Of a stretch of 64,000 nt of DNA, positions 1-10,929 are shown in pieces. The position numbers and the translations under genes were made by a program. This DNA is from Panax quinquefolius (Eukaryota; Streptophyta; Magnoliopsida; Apiales; Araliaceae): positions 22,509,741 through 22,573,740 of the forward strand of contig CM035171.1 of the NCBI GenBank assembly GCA_020205615.1, given 5' to 3'. Under the pieces are notes generated by a model that did no database searches, was not told the origin of the DNA, and saw nothing but the letters and a program-made list of their open reading frames with translations. Each line of letters opens with the position of its first letter. Position 1 is the stretch's first letter.

Positions 1-378
1 ACCAGAATGACACTTTGCCGATGCTTGTTCTCCTCTAACATAAACACCTTTTCCTCGATGACTTGTTTGGCATAGTTGTCGAGGCCACCACATTCTTTCT
101 AAAGGAGGTAGTGTTGTTTCTTAAGATCGCTTGCCTGACGTTCAGACTGGGTCAATTTATTTCGGGTGTCGGTATGAAGGTCTTTCTCCTTCTTCAGATC
201 TGATGTCAAGCCTCAGACCTCAGCCTCGAGCACCTCCACCTCGCACCTTAGTTGTGCTTCCTTTTTAGTAGTGTTGGTTAGAGGTGGAATGGCTCAAGAG
301 AGGATAACATTTTCCTGCAATGAAGTTGAGATATGGTTTAGACATGATGAAAACAGGATAATCAAAGGGATATTTTAG
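1..378 (-). pseudogene. C-terminal coiled-coil part of a decayed gypsy-type transposon protein
   Basis: Minus-strand translation gives a charged, heptad-like stretch rich in K, E, L and Q (for example KKEAQLRCEVEVLEAEV, then LTSDLKKEKDLHTDT and SERQASDLKKQ), broken by several in-frame stops. This looks like the long coiled coil that follows the N-terminal domain in plant 'putative gypsy-type transposon' proteins. It is the downstream continuation of the gene whose N-terminal part lies at 2556-4120. The solo LTR at 379-2550 separates the two halves, and joining 378 to 2556 restores one old copy of the sequence. The gene runs off the left edge. Function is unknown and the copy is dead. The family assignment rests on motif memory, not a search. 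Confidence 0.45.
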
Positions 379-966
379 TGCAATACCCAGAAATAAATAA
401 ATAAATTAAATAATAATAAATAAATATTAATAATAATAATAAATTTATTTTATTTTAAAACATATTAATTGGACTTTGTATTTTATTTGGGTCGAGTGGT
501 CATTTAATTTATATGGGCTAATAAATAATAATAAGTGATGGGTAAATTAATTTGATAAAATTGGGCCTTAAAACTAATTGAGTTTAATTTATGGGAGTAT
601 TATTAAATTCTTTTATAATTATGAGAATTTATAAAACTTGTTAGTAAATAAAACCTAACTACTTGCACCACATCTCATACCAACCGAGAGGAAGGAAAAA
701 AAATTGGGAGGAAGCGGCAGGAGGCGAGAAAGAGAAAAAGAGAGTGGAGAATTTAATCTAAGGTATGTATCCAATAGTTGAGAATTTCAAATCAATTAAT
801 TGCAACAACTATATATATATTCGGTTGATGTTAAAGTCCACACACATGGAATCTGTATATTGCCTGTGCACTTGAAATTGAATAGATGTTGTAAGCATAA
901 AGTTGGTTGTATGTATGATATATACATAGTTAAGAAAAATAAGTCTTTTGTAATCAGGTTCTTTAT

Positions 967-969
<3 letters not shown>

Positions 970-1003
<34 letters not shown>
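970..1003. repeat. (TA)n microsatellite
   Basis: An uninterrupted TA run of about 34 bp inside the solo LTR. Confidence 0.95.
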
Positions 1004-1004
<1 letters not shown>

Positions 1005-1112
1005 GTCATGGAATGGAAGTCAGTGGGTGTAGATATTTGGATTCATGAAAGCAATATGAATTTAGTTTTGAAAAGAATAATATGTATGATGTCAGCTTCA
1101 TGACGTATTAAT

Positions 1113-1114
<2 letters not shown>

Positions 1115-1143
<29 letters not shown>
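1115..1143. repeat. (TAA)n microsatellite
   Basis: About nine TAA units inside the solo LTR. Confidence 0.95.
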
Positions 1144-2010
1144 GTCACAAAATGCAAAGTAACGTATAATAATAAGATAATTGAACTGACTAATTAAAAT
1201 ATGGCAGTTGTAACAATGAGATGTATACATGATTTTGGAAGTTTAGTAATAAAATAAAATAAAATATAAAGGTTAATTGGTGATAAATTTAATATTAAAT
1301 AACTATTAAATTTATAAGTTTTTATTTGTTTTGATTAGTTTGAACGGAAGGATTTTAACGAAGTATATTGGGATTAAAATTTTGGGTATGACATTGCTTA
1401 ATCCAGGTACGAATTTCGTACTCTTTCAACGAGAATCTTTTATTTTTAATTTGTTCGTTTCGTTATTCATTTCGAAATTTAGTATTGTCTCTCATAATTG
1501 TTCCTTGTCAATTTATTGTGATAAATTTATTTTGGCGTTGTATTAGAACTCATATTTGTACTCTTTAGACTAGTGTATCATGTCTAAATTTTATTTTGAT
1601 ATTTATAGTGATGTACATGTTAGTATATTTTTAGAGACTTGTGTTGACGATTCGTTCGATTTAACATGTACACGTTAGAACCCCTTTGTGTTGATATTGT
1701 GTTGCATGTGTTGTGACATGGTATCCTTGTTAGAATATATCGTAGGGTATACCTAGGCTATAACCACCTGTGGGGGTACCACATGCATGTCCTCTTGGCA
1801 CCGAGGCATGACACCTTCCGTGGCAGTGTGATCAGTCCACAACGTCTCCGTTTTGTGCTCCGGTGGGAGTTGGCCATTTGGTGTTTTGTTATGGGAGGCG
1901 TATGGGTCGACCCTAGTTTCTGTTATGTTCTGTTCTGCGGATTGGTGATGTTTGTGCCAAACACGCCTTTCGATTTTATATGCATTGGATTCACGGTCCA
2001 ATGTGTGTGA

Positions 2011-2074
2011 CTTGCCTGTGTGGCATTATTTGATTTGCCTGTGTGGCATTATTTGACTTGCATGTGTGGCAAGG
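2011..2074. repeat. 24-bp direct repeat, about 2.7 copies
   Basis: The motif TTGCCTGTGTGGCATTATTT occurs at 2012 and 2036, with a shortened third copy from 2060. The copies are 24 bp apart and almost identical, which suggests recent slippage inside the LTR. Confidence 0.9.
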
Positions 2075-2555
2075 TATATTCTATTTTGTTTTCAGTTCAG
2101 TATGAAATAACACCCAGCCATTTGATTCAGCCTATTATTTCGTTGTGTTAGTCTTGTTCGTTTAGTTTCAGTTCGTTTTGTCTCTTTTCATTTAATTGAG
2201 TTAGTTAATTCGGTTCATTATTTATATTCTATATCCATACTGGACATTTGGCTCATGCTGTGTTTTTCTTCTGACAAGTAATCAGGGGAATCAAGGGCAA
2301 GTGTGACGAGAGCTCCCTTCTATCCAATAGTTTTGATATATTTTGTTAGGCTATGATACATTGATTTATTTAAAGTTGTAATAGTTATTTCAGATTGTGG
2401 TTTGAGCCAGTGTGGTATTTAGTATGGTTTGTTCTAAGACATTTAATCAGTATGAGATTATTCTTTTATGGATTAGAGTTTTGTTATATATTCATCATTT
2501 TGTTATGTTTTGAGTAACCTCTCTTTCTATTTTGAAAAGGGGGTGTTACATTTAG

Positions 2556-4120
2556 TCTATCGGATTTACCTGACATTGGAGTTTGACGTATTCGACCATA
2601 AAGTCGTTGGAAGTATACCCTTTGAACCGTTCCTCATCTTCAGGTAGTCTTAAGTGTTCCAGTTGGTCGAATGGGAATACTTCCGAAGGACTCTTCGGCC
2701 AGAAGGTAGAAGGCGTCCCTTGGGAGGGACTGACATCGAGAGTATGATGGATTGATGGCATCAACTTTGTTGGCGGGGCAGCTTCGATTATTTGAAGATC
2801 AGGCTCTTCAGTTGGTCGTGGCCTCTTGGAGCGAGGTTCGAGAGTTCCCTCTTCAGTTTCCTCGAGCTCCTAGAGGTCAGCAACCGGTGCAAGTTGTATG
2901 ATGGGAGGTTTTGGGACGACCGAAGAAGATGACTTGGAGGGGCCCTTGGTGGGGAGCTTCTTCTTGCTCTTCTTCAGCAAGGCCATCTTTCTCTGATCTA
3001 TCCATTTTCATGATGTTTTTCTTGGAAGGATCAATGGTTGTGGAGTTCAGGGGAGCTGCAGCCGATGCGGAGCTGGTTGAAAGCTCAGAAATCTGAATGG
3101 TATCTTCTTTAGGTAAATCGTCAGTGACTAGATAGCGGATGGGTTTGGTCTTGATAGGTAGTGGGGCTAAGGATTCTTCAGCTCCTTCGGGCTTGAAAAT
3201 TGTTACTACAGACAAATAAACATTCAGTAAGGAAGTTCAGAAGGTAAGTCAAGTGATGAATGGGTTTGGGGTTTGTAACTTACATCCGTGTTTGTAGAAC
3301 CATGCTTCGTTTGATAGGACATCCATACCACATTCAGTCTTCTTCAACTTCTGATAGAACTCTTTGAAGGCGTTTTGGCGGTCCTTCGGGAATTTTGATA
3401 CCTTGGCGATGGGGTCTTCGGGGTGGCCCAGTTCGGGAAAAGCTTGAGGTCGGTTCCCCTTATGAAGATCCATTGAGAATGCCATCCCTTGTTGTTGGAT
3501 AGAGTTTTGATGAAAGTGACTTGACCCAATTCTCAATTTAATTGTCGAAGCCCAGGTTCTTTTGACCTGCCGATGGTGAACAAGACGAAAAAGAAGTCGA
3601 GGCCAGGAGTAATTCCTAGCTCTTGGCACAAGGCGATGAAGCTAATCAGGTGGATATACGAGTTTGACACAAGTTGTGCGATCCCAATCCCCACGAAGCA
3701 GAGGAAGGAGTCGATGAACTCGTGAAGGGGGAATCAAACCCCATATTTTATGGCCCAGAGTGGTATCGCGACCCATTCGCCTTCGGGGCGCCAGTACATC
3801 CTTTCGTTTGATTCTGGCACCCAAAGCTTGTATTCTTTTAGAATGTTGAATAGGGTTCGGATATCAAAAATTTGGGAGGGGTTGATGGAGGATTTAGTGT
3901 TGATGTGAGAGAAATCGCCTTCGGATGCATAAACACTTCATATTTTTGTCTCATTACTTTCAGGGGTTGAAAGAGTTGAAGGGTTGGTGGTATCAGACGG
4001 TGGTGCTGGTAAATCGACCGACACCAGATCAGTGGTGACGATGGTGTTAGGGTTGGAAGTGTTGTCAACAATTGGTGTTTGCTATGTGGTTGAGGAGAAT
4101 GGGAGGCTAGAATCTGTCAT
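2556..4120 (-). pseudogene. Decayed 'putative gypsy-type transposon' protein, N-terminal part
   Basis: A start codon at 4118-4120 (minus) opens MTDSSLPFSSTT, followed by a Ser/Thr/Pro-rich leader with in-frame stops. The central part contains QELGITPGLDFFFVLFT (around 3590-3640) and NKGWHSQWIFIRG (around 3458-3500). These resemble the conserved core of the plant domain called 'transposase (putative), gypsy type' (PF04195), where a G-W-aromatic segment follows a 'G..P....F..L' helix. Frameshifts divide the reading into at least three frames. The downstream linker at 2556-3220 is acidic and Ser/Pro-rich. The coiled-coil C-terminus continues at 1-378 beyond the solo LTR. The gene cannot be functional. 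The family call is from recognition of motifs and needs a profile search. Confidence 0.5.
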
Positions 4121-4152
4121 TGAAGCAAAAATAGCAAAAATGTGAGGTTTGG

Positions 4153-4777
4153 TGTGTCGCCCCCAAAATAGGTATACATCACCCATTCTGAGTCGCCAAA
4201 TACATGGTACATAATACAAATACAAACTTAATTATACAACTGTCGTGTAACATAAGCTGAGAGTTTTAATACGAATATTGTCTTCTAGACAATATCCAAA
4301 CTCAAATGGAGTCCTCATTACAATTATTATTACACTATTTTATAAAATAGTGAGGACTACTACAGCCACCATCTCGGACCATCACTCCATTCCCCGACTA
4401 GTCCCGGCTACGTTCTCATTTCCCGAAGAGAACAATGAAAGCAAAAGGGTGAGCTCAACTAGCCTAGTAATAAATATTATGACTAAGATAATGTATAATA
4501 AATTATCGTTAGCCTTCAACAGTGTTAAACTGATAGAATACAATAAATAACATGTTTAACTGCAGCGGAACAAACAATCCATTAGAAGAGTCAAGTAGAG
4601 CATGATATTTAGTATCTTCTATGATTTAAAAGTTTATCATCAATTTTATCGCTGAGATTCAGCTCAATAAATAATCCACATCACTGAATTATCTATACAC
4701 TACGGGCCAAGAATATTCATTATTATCACCAATGGTCATGATCATGATAACAACTGTCCATCAATGGACTACGGGCC
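4153..4777 (-). mobile_element. Tekay-family LTR fragment (element E)
   Basis: It begins TGTGTCGCCCCCAAAATAGG, the plus-strand LTR terminus shared with 33626, 40446, 44603, 53517 and 57683. The sequence then follows the C-type LTR at 57683 (CACCCATTCTGAGTCGCC, then a segment ending GTGAGGACTAC). It is cut at 4777, where element X begins, and the rest is not in the window. In minus orientation this is the U5 end of an LTR inserted just upstream of the gypsy-type gene. Confidence 0.75.
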
Positions 4778-5968
4778 TGTAACATTCCAGAATTTTAAAT
4801 GGTAATTTTAAATATTTATTGAATTATATAAATATTTAATGGATGTGTTTATCGTTGAATAAATATTTGTTTAATTGATTTAATTTGATTTGGTTAATTA
4901 TTTGTTAAATAAATAATTAATGTGTTAAGAAAATTAATTATTAAGTTAGAGAGTTTATGTGATTAAATGATTTATTCAATAAATTATTATTAGTATTAAT
5001 TAAATTAAGTATGAAAACTTAATTAAATAAAGTGTGACAAATAACTATATTATAAAGAGTTATTAAAATAAATTAAGGAGTTTATTTTAGTTTTTGCCAA
5101 ACAAGGCATACAAATTATTAAGTGTTTAATTATAAAGGGTTTTGCCAAACGGAGCCTTATGGCTTTTGGATTTCTTTTAAATTTTGAATTAGTAATTAAT
5201 ATAAATAATATATAATAATCTTTGTAACTGATAAATTGAATAGGGGCAATTAGTAGAGGACGGTTTTAAAACGTTTGAAAAAGAACGTGCGTTGGTTTTT
5301 AGTTTACGTATATTGTTTTTGGCTTAAGCCTAAGAAGGAAAATAGAAGTTTGTCTGAGAAAAGTTCAGAGTGAGTTTGAGAGAGAAAGAGCTGTGATTCC
5401 CAAAGCAAGTTCTGAGTTCGTCAAAGCTATTCTCAGTGATCAACAAGTATTTTCTTAAGCAACAAAAGGTACGTTTTAAAACCTTAACATATATGTTTTA
5501 CGTTCTCTGTGTTCTATGTTCTTGAATTTTCACTGACTATAAGGTTCTTTACAAAAAATTATCTGTAAACTATGCTTTACTAGTTGATTATGAAATTATG
5601 AGTATATATGTTATATGCTAAATTACGTTCAAAAAGAAAGGGAATTGGTTTTACAGTAAACATACATGCATGAATATGATCTTGTAAGATAACAAAATTA
5701 GTATATGTTAATTGTGAAATTGTGAAATTTAACCTTGTATATGATAATTGGGTAAGAAATTCTGAGAACATAGTTTAAAGGAATCAAATTGGGTTATAAT
5801 TGTGCAGTGTTCATCGTGTCGTGTTCACTGTGTAAAGGAATATCAAAAATGGACTTTTGGGTTTAAAATATGGTTTTGAAGGATTTATGTTTTCTGACAT
5901 TATTGTTAGTTGTGTTAAATTAGTATATGTATGCTTGGTAATGTTTATGTGCAGATTATGTAAGTTAT
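4778..5968 (+). mobile_element. Element X, first part: plus-strand LTR
   Basis: It begins TGTAACATTCCAGAATTTTA, a typical plant gypsy LTR 5' terminus, directly after the interrupted element E. The five bases before it are GGGCC (candidate target-site duplication; the partner is not seen). A purine-rich GAGAGAGAAAGAGC block at about 5380 followed by a GGTACGT splice-donor-like site resembles the R/5'-leader region of gypsy LTRs. There is no coding sequence. It is interrupted at 5968/29875 by the Athila-like element, which duplicated GTTAT. Confidence 0.6.
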
Positions 5969-7518
5969 TGTTGGGTAAAATCCAGATACGCACAACACGC
6001 AAGTATACGTGGTCAACAAGTAATATAATAGTAAGTAGAGTATCGTTCCCTCAGAGACTTAGCAAGAAATTAACTTCATAATTACCAATCTTCTATTAAT
6101 CCTAATTTTATTAAACTAATCAATTTCCAGTTTATAGTAAAAATAATAAAAATATTAAAAATCAAATAAATACCAACAAACCCTAAAACTGAATTTTCAA
6201 ACAAATATTGGAGAATTAGGCTTACAACTTCACTCTAAGCATCACTCTGATTATTATCCCTTATTCTAATTTAATTCATTATCCTAGTTTATTAATCAAG
6301 AACACATAAGTAATATTAACCACCTCTCGATGTATTAATACCGTATTAACCCAAATCCACAATTAAGATAGAATTAAGTTAAACACCTTAATCAACTAAC
6401 TCACTATATCTCTATGCGAATTATACTTATAGAAGGTTTAATTTCAAGTTCTCTATATGATTACATGCGATGTCAAGCATATCTCTATCTTAACATTCAT
6501 CAAGATTCTGTTCATCACATAAGTCAAGAACACATGCTATATTAATTAAGTCTAGATTCGTATTTCATCTCTCGAATTCATAAAAATCCATATAAAATTG
6601 TTGATCAGACAATTCATAAATTTAAGCTCAAATTAATATAGATAAACTGCATAATAGCTTATTAAATTGAAAACCAAGATTACATAATCATCGTTCCACT
6701 TAAAGATCCATTATCCACTTAAAAATCCATTATAAGCCTAATAAGTAATTTAGTTCATAGCTAATGAATTAAATACTGAATAAATAAAAGAAAACATCAT
6801 CCCAATTACACAAATTAAAATTAAAGGAGAATAGTAATACACCACCCTTCTTGCCCTCCAAATCTGAAATCTTCGTGAAATTATTCTTCTTCTTCGTTCC
6901 TCCAAGTTCTTGCTCTTCAATCTCGTTCTCGAAGTGTTCAAATCCTTCCCCTCTTTCGAACACTTAGCATAAAAATGGCCTCAACTCAGCTCCCTACCAT
7001 CAATCCTAATCTAACTCTTACTCATCACCTCCAAAGTCCAATAGAAATCCAAATCCTTTTCAATACCAGCAACCATTAGTCAAAGACTCCCACAACATAA
7101 AATAACAACCATCCCACAATCATATTATGATCAGATTACATAAAGAATTAATAGCTCCCAACAATGCCCATCTTCCAACACATAATAAATTTTTGCTCAG
7201 ATCAAAAGTCTTGCGAGCACACAAGACGCCTTGCTAGACATTGTTCTATGACGGTATGGTTTTACGCTTACTATACCAGAGAAATCCACGACTTAGCGCT
7301 CCGCACTATGTTACTCAAGACCACCAAATGGCTTAGCGTTATGTAGTCAGAAAGTCCAACAATTGCTTGAAAACTCCTTTCAATGCTAGCATTCCGATAG
7401 GTACACTGATTATCCTACAACAAGCACAAAACCCATCAAAAGTAACATGAAAATACCAATAACTAACAATATAACAAGCTAAACGAACATAAATCATAGG
7501 TCGAAAACCTACTCATCA
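5969..7518 (-). repeat. 3' LTR of the Athila-like element
   Basis: It is 1,550 bp. On the plus strand it starts TGTTGGGTAAAATCC and ends ACCTACTCATCA. It is collinear with 28369-29874, with point differences and a few short indels, the most obvious around 6710-6730 and 7200-7340. Confidence 0.92.
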
Positions 7519-7533
7519 AATTCCCCCAAACTT
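7519..7533 (-). promoter_or_regulatory. Polypurine tract of the Athila-like element
   Basis: Read on the minus strand, AGTTTGGGGGAATT lies directly before the 3' LTR start TGATGAGT, the expected place for plus-strand priming. Two more copies of the AAGTTTGGGGGA core occur upstream, near 8251 and 8684. Confidence 0.85.
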
Positions 7534-7727
7534 GAACATTGCTTGTCCTCAAGAAAAATGCAATGCAATATACTAACAACTAAAAACTACGAATCCAGTA
7601 TTAAGACAGTAAATATAGTTTACTCATACGACCTCAGAAAAATTAAATAAACATGTCAAACTTCATATCAAAACTAATCCGCAATTCCTTATCAATCCTT
7701 GCTTCTTAAACTGTTATCACTAGTATA

Positions 7728-7760
<33 letters not shown>

Positions 7761-8769
7761 TAACACCCATGCTAACTGATATCGACTCAAATTCAATACA
7801 TAACCAGTTTCTTATAAGGAATCATACAACACAAACTCGAAAAGTTCAAAAGCAGACAAGTTCCATCTAAAACTATGCAATTACCACCATCAAGGGTTCA
7901 CATAGGGTACTTATACTTCATATATATAGATATACCTTTTTCTTCTTCTTCTTTTTTTCGTTCTTTTCTTTTACGGGGGCTTTTTGCTCTTTTCTCGTTT
8001 CACATATTCATACCAATTTTTTTTTTTAAAACAAGACTGTGCAATGTCTTATTCTATTAGGCTAACAGTGCTACCCCTTTGCGAACTTTTAACCAACGAC
8101 TCCCAAACCATAAAATACCTTAGGGCGCTAAGTGTTAAGACACCCCTACAGGTGTACTTGCTCAAGTAACAAAGGGCCCGAAACAAAACTAGTCATGGTG
8201 TTTACTATTTTTTTTTTTATTTTTTTATAAAGCTTATATACCCCATATTCTCCCCCAAACTTAGGCTCTCGCCTAATTTTCGTTTTCACTGCCCATCCTT
8301 GTCACTTTTTCGTTTACACAAGCATTATCCTTTAGAAAATCTTTGTGTAACAATTTGAACTAATCCATTAACACAGATGTTATTAATGTGTTACCCGTAT
8401 TATACCAGTTTCAAAGCAGAACAAGATCCAAATCATAACAGTAACTACATCAAGGTTCTCATACTTAGTAATGTATTTGTCTACGTAATTTCAATCTCAT
8501 CATTGGCCAAGAATCAACGTATACGATCTAATAATTGAATTTATGCAAACTACATGCAAAATATATATATATTTTTTAAAATTTATAAGGACTAAACTAC
8601 TTATTAACTATACTAACTAACATGATTTTTTTAAAAATTTCATTAAAATTTTCACTTCACTAATTAACCAAACAGAAACATAATCCCCCAAACTTAACTC
8701 AAGTAATGTTCTCATTACGTCAAAATAAATCAAATAAAAGTATGAGGACTTCCCTGAGATCGAGTTACT
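7534..8769 (-). other. 3' untranslated region of the Athila-like element
   Basis: Non-coding, AT-rich sequence between the env-position ORF and the PPT. It holds a (TG)n run at 7728-7756, poly-pyrimidine stretches near 7935-8030, and two PPT-like cores near 8251 and 8684. I see no gene. Confidence 0.7.
7728..7760. repeat. (TG)n microsatellite
   Basis: A TG run of about 30 bp with a single C interruption near its end. Confidence 0.95.
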
Positions 8770-9870
8770 GCTCGTCGTCCGAAGGAGGATATGGTGGTAA
8801 AATCAGAGGAATAAGCATGACCACTGGATGTGCACTAGGATTGCAGCGGGAAAACGCATCAGCAAGCGTGTTGAATGCATTGGCATTGTACTGATGCATT
8901 AAATCTTGACGCTGGGCTAACCACCTAAATTGTTTCGTGAAGCCTGAGGTGGTTGCTCTTGCCTGGGTTCCGCTCCAACAGGTGGTGAGGGATGCCGGAT
9001 CATAATATAGCCTTCTCCCCGTGGATGTGATCTGGCCCCATCCCATTCCTTGTACCTCTCAATTGTGGTATAATCAATAATAGCCATCGGTTGTTGGACA
9101 GGCTCGGAAGGTTGCCACTGCACTCCAGCTTTACGGCATAAATCAGTGATTAAGAAACCATACAGCAAACCTCCCGTAGTACTCCCTCGTAACAACCGGT
9201 CAATGGACTCTTGAATACACTACCCCACATCGACATTGTAGAATGCAATGGAGTTGTTCACACAGAAATGGTGATGAAAAATCCCATATAATAGCCGAGC
9301 CCGTGCCTTAGTTACATCGTTTTGGTGGCGAGTGGGAATTAAACGGGCACACATAAATGCATACTAAGCTTTTCCATACCAACTGAGTGCTGAGTGGGGA
9401 AAACTTATCTTTTCATCCGTTCCGGCTTGAATTACCCATTGCGTTCCTGGTTTGCATAATCTGACAATCAACTCATCTAACTCAGGCAAACCATCTTTAT
9501 ATCAGTCAGTTTGTGGTGCCTCTAACCCAAAATACTCGTTGATAGCATCGGCATGAAACGCCACCGGTTTACCCCGAACCATGACTACGTGATTGACATA
9601 TTCCATGTCGTTGGCTTTAAATTCTTTCACTATATTGATCACTGCTGGAAGTGGTTGTTCTACCAATTGGAACCAATTACGCTCGACAATTTGCAAAGCC
9701 ATGCCGCCATCCAAATTAGCATCCGGCTTCAATCCACGTTCGAGCACCAAAGTTTTCTTGTCAATGGATGACTTGAATCGTTCTGCAACCCTCTTACTAA
9801 TAAACTTTGTATGATCATATTCAGGCCGAGCAGTGGAGGTGGATGGGCGTTGTCTTTTATGGGAAGACAT
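8770..9870 (-). pseudogene. Athila env-position ORF (putative plant transposon protein domain)
   Basis: The start at 9868-9870 (minus) gives MSSHKRQRPSTSTARPEYD. I prefer it to the upstream ATG at 9954 because the basic, Ser-rich N-terminus is typical. Then come MALQIVERNWFQLVEQPLP, VMVRGKPVAFHADAINEYFG, a segment with ALSWYGKA and KARARLLYGIF, and LITDLCRKAGV. This order matches the 'putative plant transposon protein' domain (PF20167) found after pol in Athila elements. It occupies the env position, but I see no signal peptide, fusion peptide or transmembrane segment, so calling it an envelope is unsupported. Several in-frame stops (the first after EYFGLEAPQTD) and a frameshift near 8920-9040 inactivate it. 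Confidence 0.75.
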
Positions 9871-10925
9871 GGTGTTTCTGATGATGTTTAGGCTCAAAGT
9901 TTGGGTCTGGACTTTTATCAAATAGTTGGTGGGCAGACTGAGTACTTCCCCCAAAATTGGTTGCTTGGTGTTATCTTGCTAGCCAAATTGTGAAATCAAA
10001 CACACACTCCTTGGGCACCCAATATCCAAGGTATTCTACTCACTTGCTATCAATAAAAGAGAAGAAGATTGAGGAAGAAGTGAGTTGCGCTTACCTTGAA
10101 TAAATTTATGTTTTCCTCTTTGTAAAGAATCCCAAATTGAATGAAGTTGTGCAAGGAATGAATTAGATTTAGGATTGGAGTATAGTGTGTATATCTGATA
10201 TGAATTGGATTATATGTATAGTTGGAGATGGAAAACCAACGTGGGTTAGGAGATTGGAAGTGTATGGGTTTAATGTGAATAGAAGTTGAAAAGGAGAAGG
10301 AGTGATGGGGTAGTGGCATTAGTATAGGAGTTATGAAGTTATGGAGTTATGGAAGAGTGAAGGGTGTAGGAGAAGTGGGAAAGTTGAGTGTATAAAGGAA
10401 AGGAAAAACAGTTAAGGCCTAAGACACGAAAATAAAATGGTTCAGCGCCTGAGTTATTCGAGCGACGCGGCCCGCGTCGTGGATAAGCTATAGATAGCGC
10501 GCCCCGCGCTAAGAGGTCAGGAAGTGCTAGCGTACTAGCGCGCCCCACGCTATGTATATGTCTTAGGTAGCATGGTCCGCACTTGGGGGTCAGTGGTGAG
10601 ATGACAAGTAGTGCGCCTCGCACTGTGTATGGCGCGCCCCGCGCTATGAGATCGGCGAAGTGGCGCGGCCCACGCTTGCATGGCAGGAAGGGACTGGGGT
10701 TGTAGCGCTCCCCACGCTAGGCCTGTGCCTTGGACAGCGCGGCCCGCGCTATGGGGTCAGTGACTTCTTGGCTTTATTTTCCTCCTTCAACCTGCGAATC
10801 ATCTAGAAATGAAGTCAAAATTATATAAAAGCTTCATATTTACTAGATTATAAACTACAATATAAAAAAAAATTAAAAGAGAAAGAGTTTAGAGCTTGGG
10901 TTGCCTCCCAAGTAGCGCTAGTTTT
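9871..10925 (-). other. Spacer between pol and the env-position ORF
   Basis: No coding sequence is supported. The right half contains the GC-rich palindromic repeats at 10445-10755, which stand out in an AT-rich element. Confidence 0.65.
10445..10755. repeat. Cluster of GC-rich palindromic motifs
   Basis: Variants of a GC-rich palindromic motif (AGCGCGCCCCGCGCT, GCGCGGCCCGCGCTA, GCGACGCGGCCCGCGTCG and others) occur about eight times in 310 bp, 30-60 bp apart, separated by ordinary sequence that often includes a 'GGTCAG' or 'GGTCAGTG' tag. Each can fold into a short GC hairpin. Weak versions (AGCGCTCC, AAGCGTTCCCC) also occur in the Athila LTRs near 7240-7340 and 29600-29700. Confidence 0.85.
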
Positions 10926-10929
10926 AATG

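Larger units (their letters stand above)
379..2550 (+). mobile_element. Solo LTR of a Ty3/gypsy-type element
   Basis: The sequence begins TGCAATACCCAG and ends GGGGGTGTTACA, which are matched imperfect inverted termini of the kind seen in plant gypsy LTRs. It is flanked by the direct repeat TTTAG (374-378 and 2551-2555), a 5-bp target-site duplication. There is no internal coding region, PBS or PPT, so it is a solo LTR of 2,172 bp left by LTR-LTR recombination. It interrupts the minus-strand transposon gene at 1-4120. Inside it lie a TA microsatellite, a TAA microsatellite and a 24-bp triplicated motif. The small open frames within it look like chance. Confidence 0.85.

Noticed and set aside
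1753..2010. Overlapping open frames on both strands in the solo LTR
   Set aside because: Short, overlapping on both strands, without a recognised motif, and inside an LTR.
3642..4071. Separate small genes at 3642-3824 and 3838-4071 (minus)
   Set aside because: They are out-of-frame or partial pieces of the decayed gypsy-type protein that begins at 4120.
6769..6963. 64-codon frame conserved at 6769-6963 and 29150-29344
   Set aside because: Both are the same place in the two LTRs of one element, so similarity is by descent from a single template and does not show coding constraint.
10339..10623. 94-codon minus-strand frame in the Athila spacer
   Set aside because: It runs through the GC-rich palindromes, and its composition follows the repeats.
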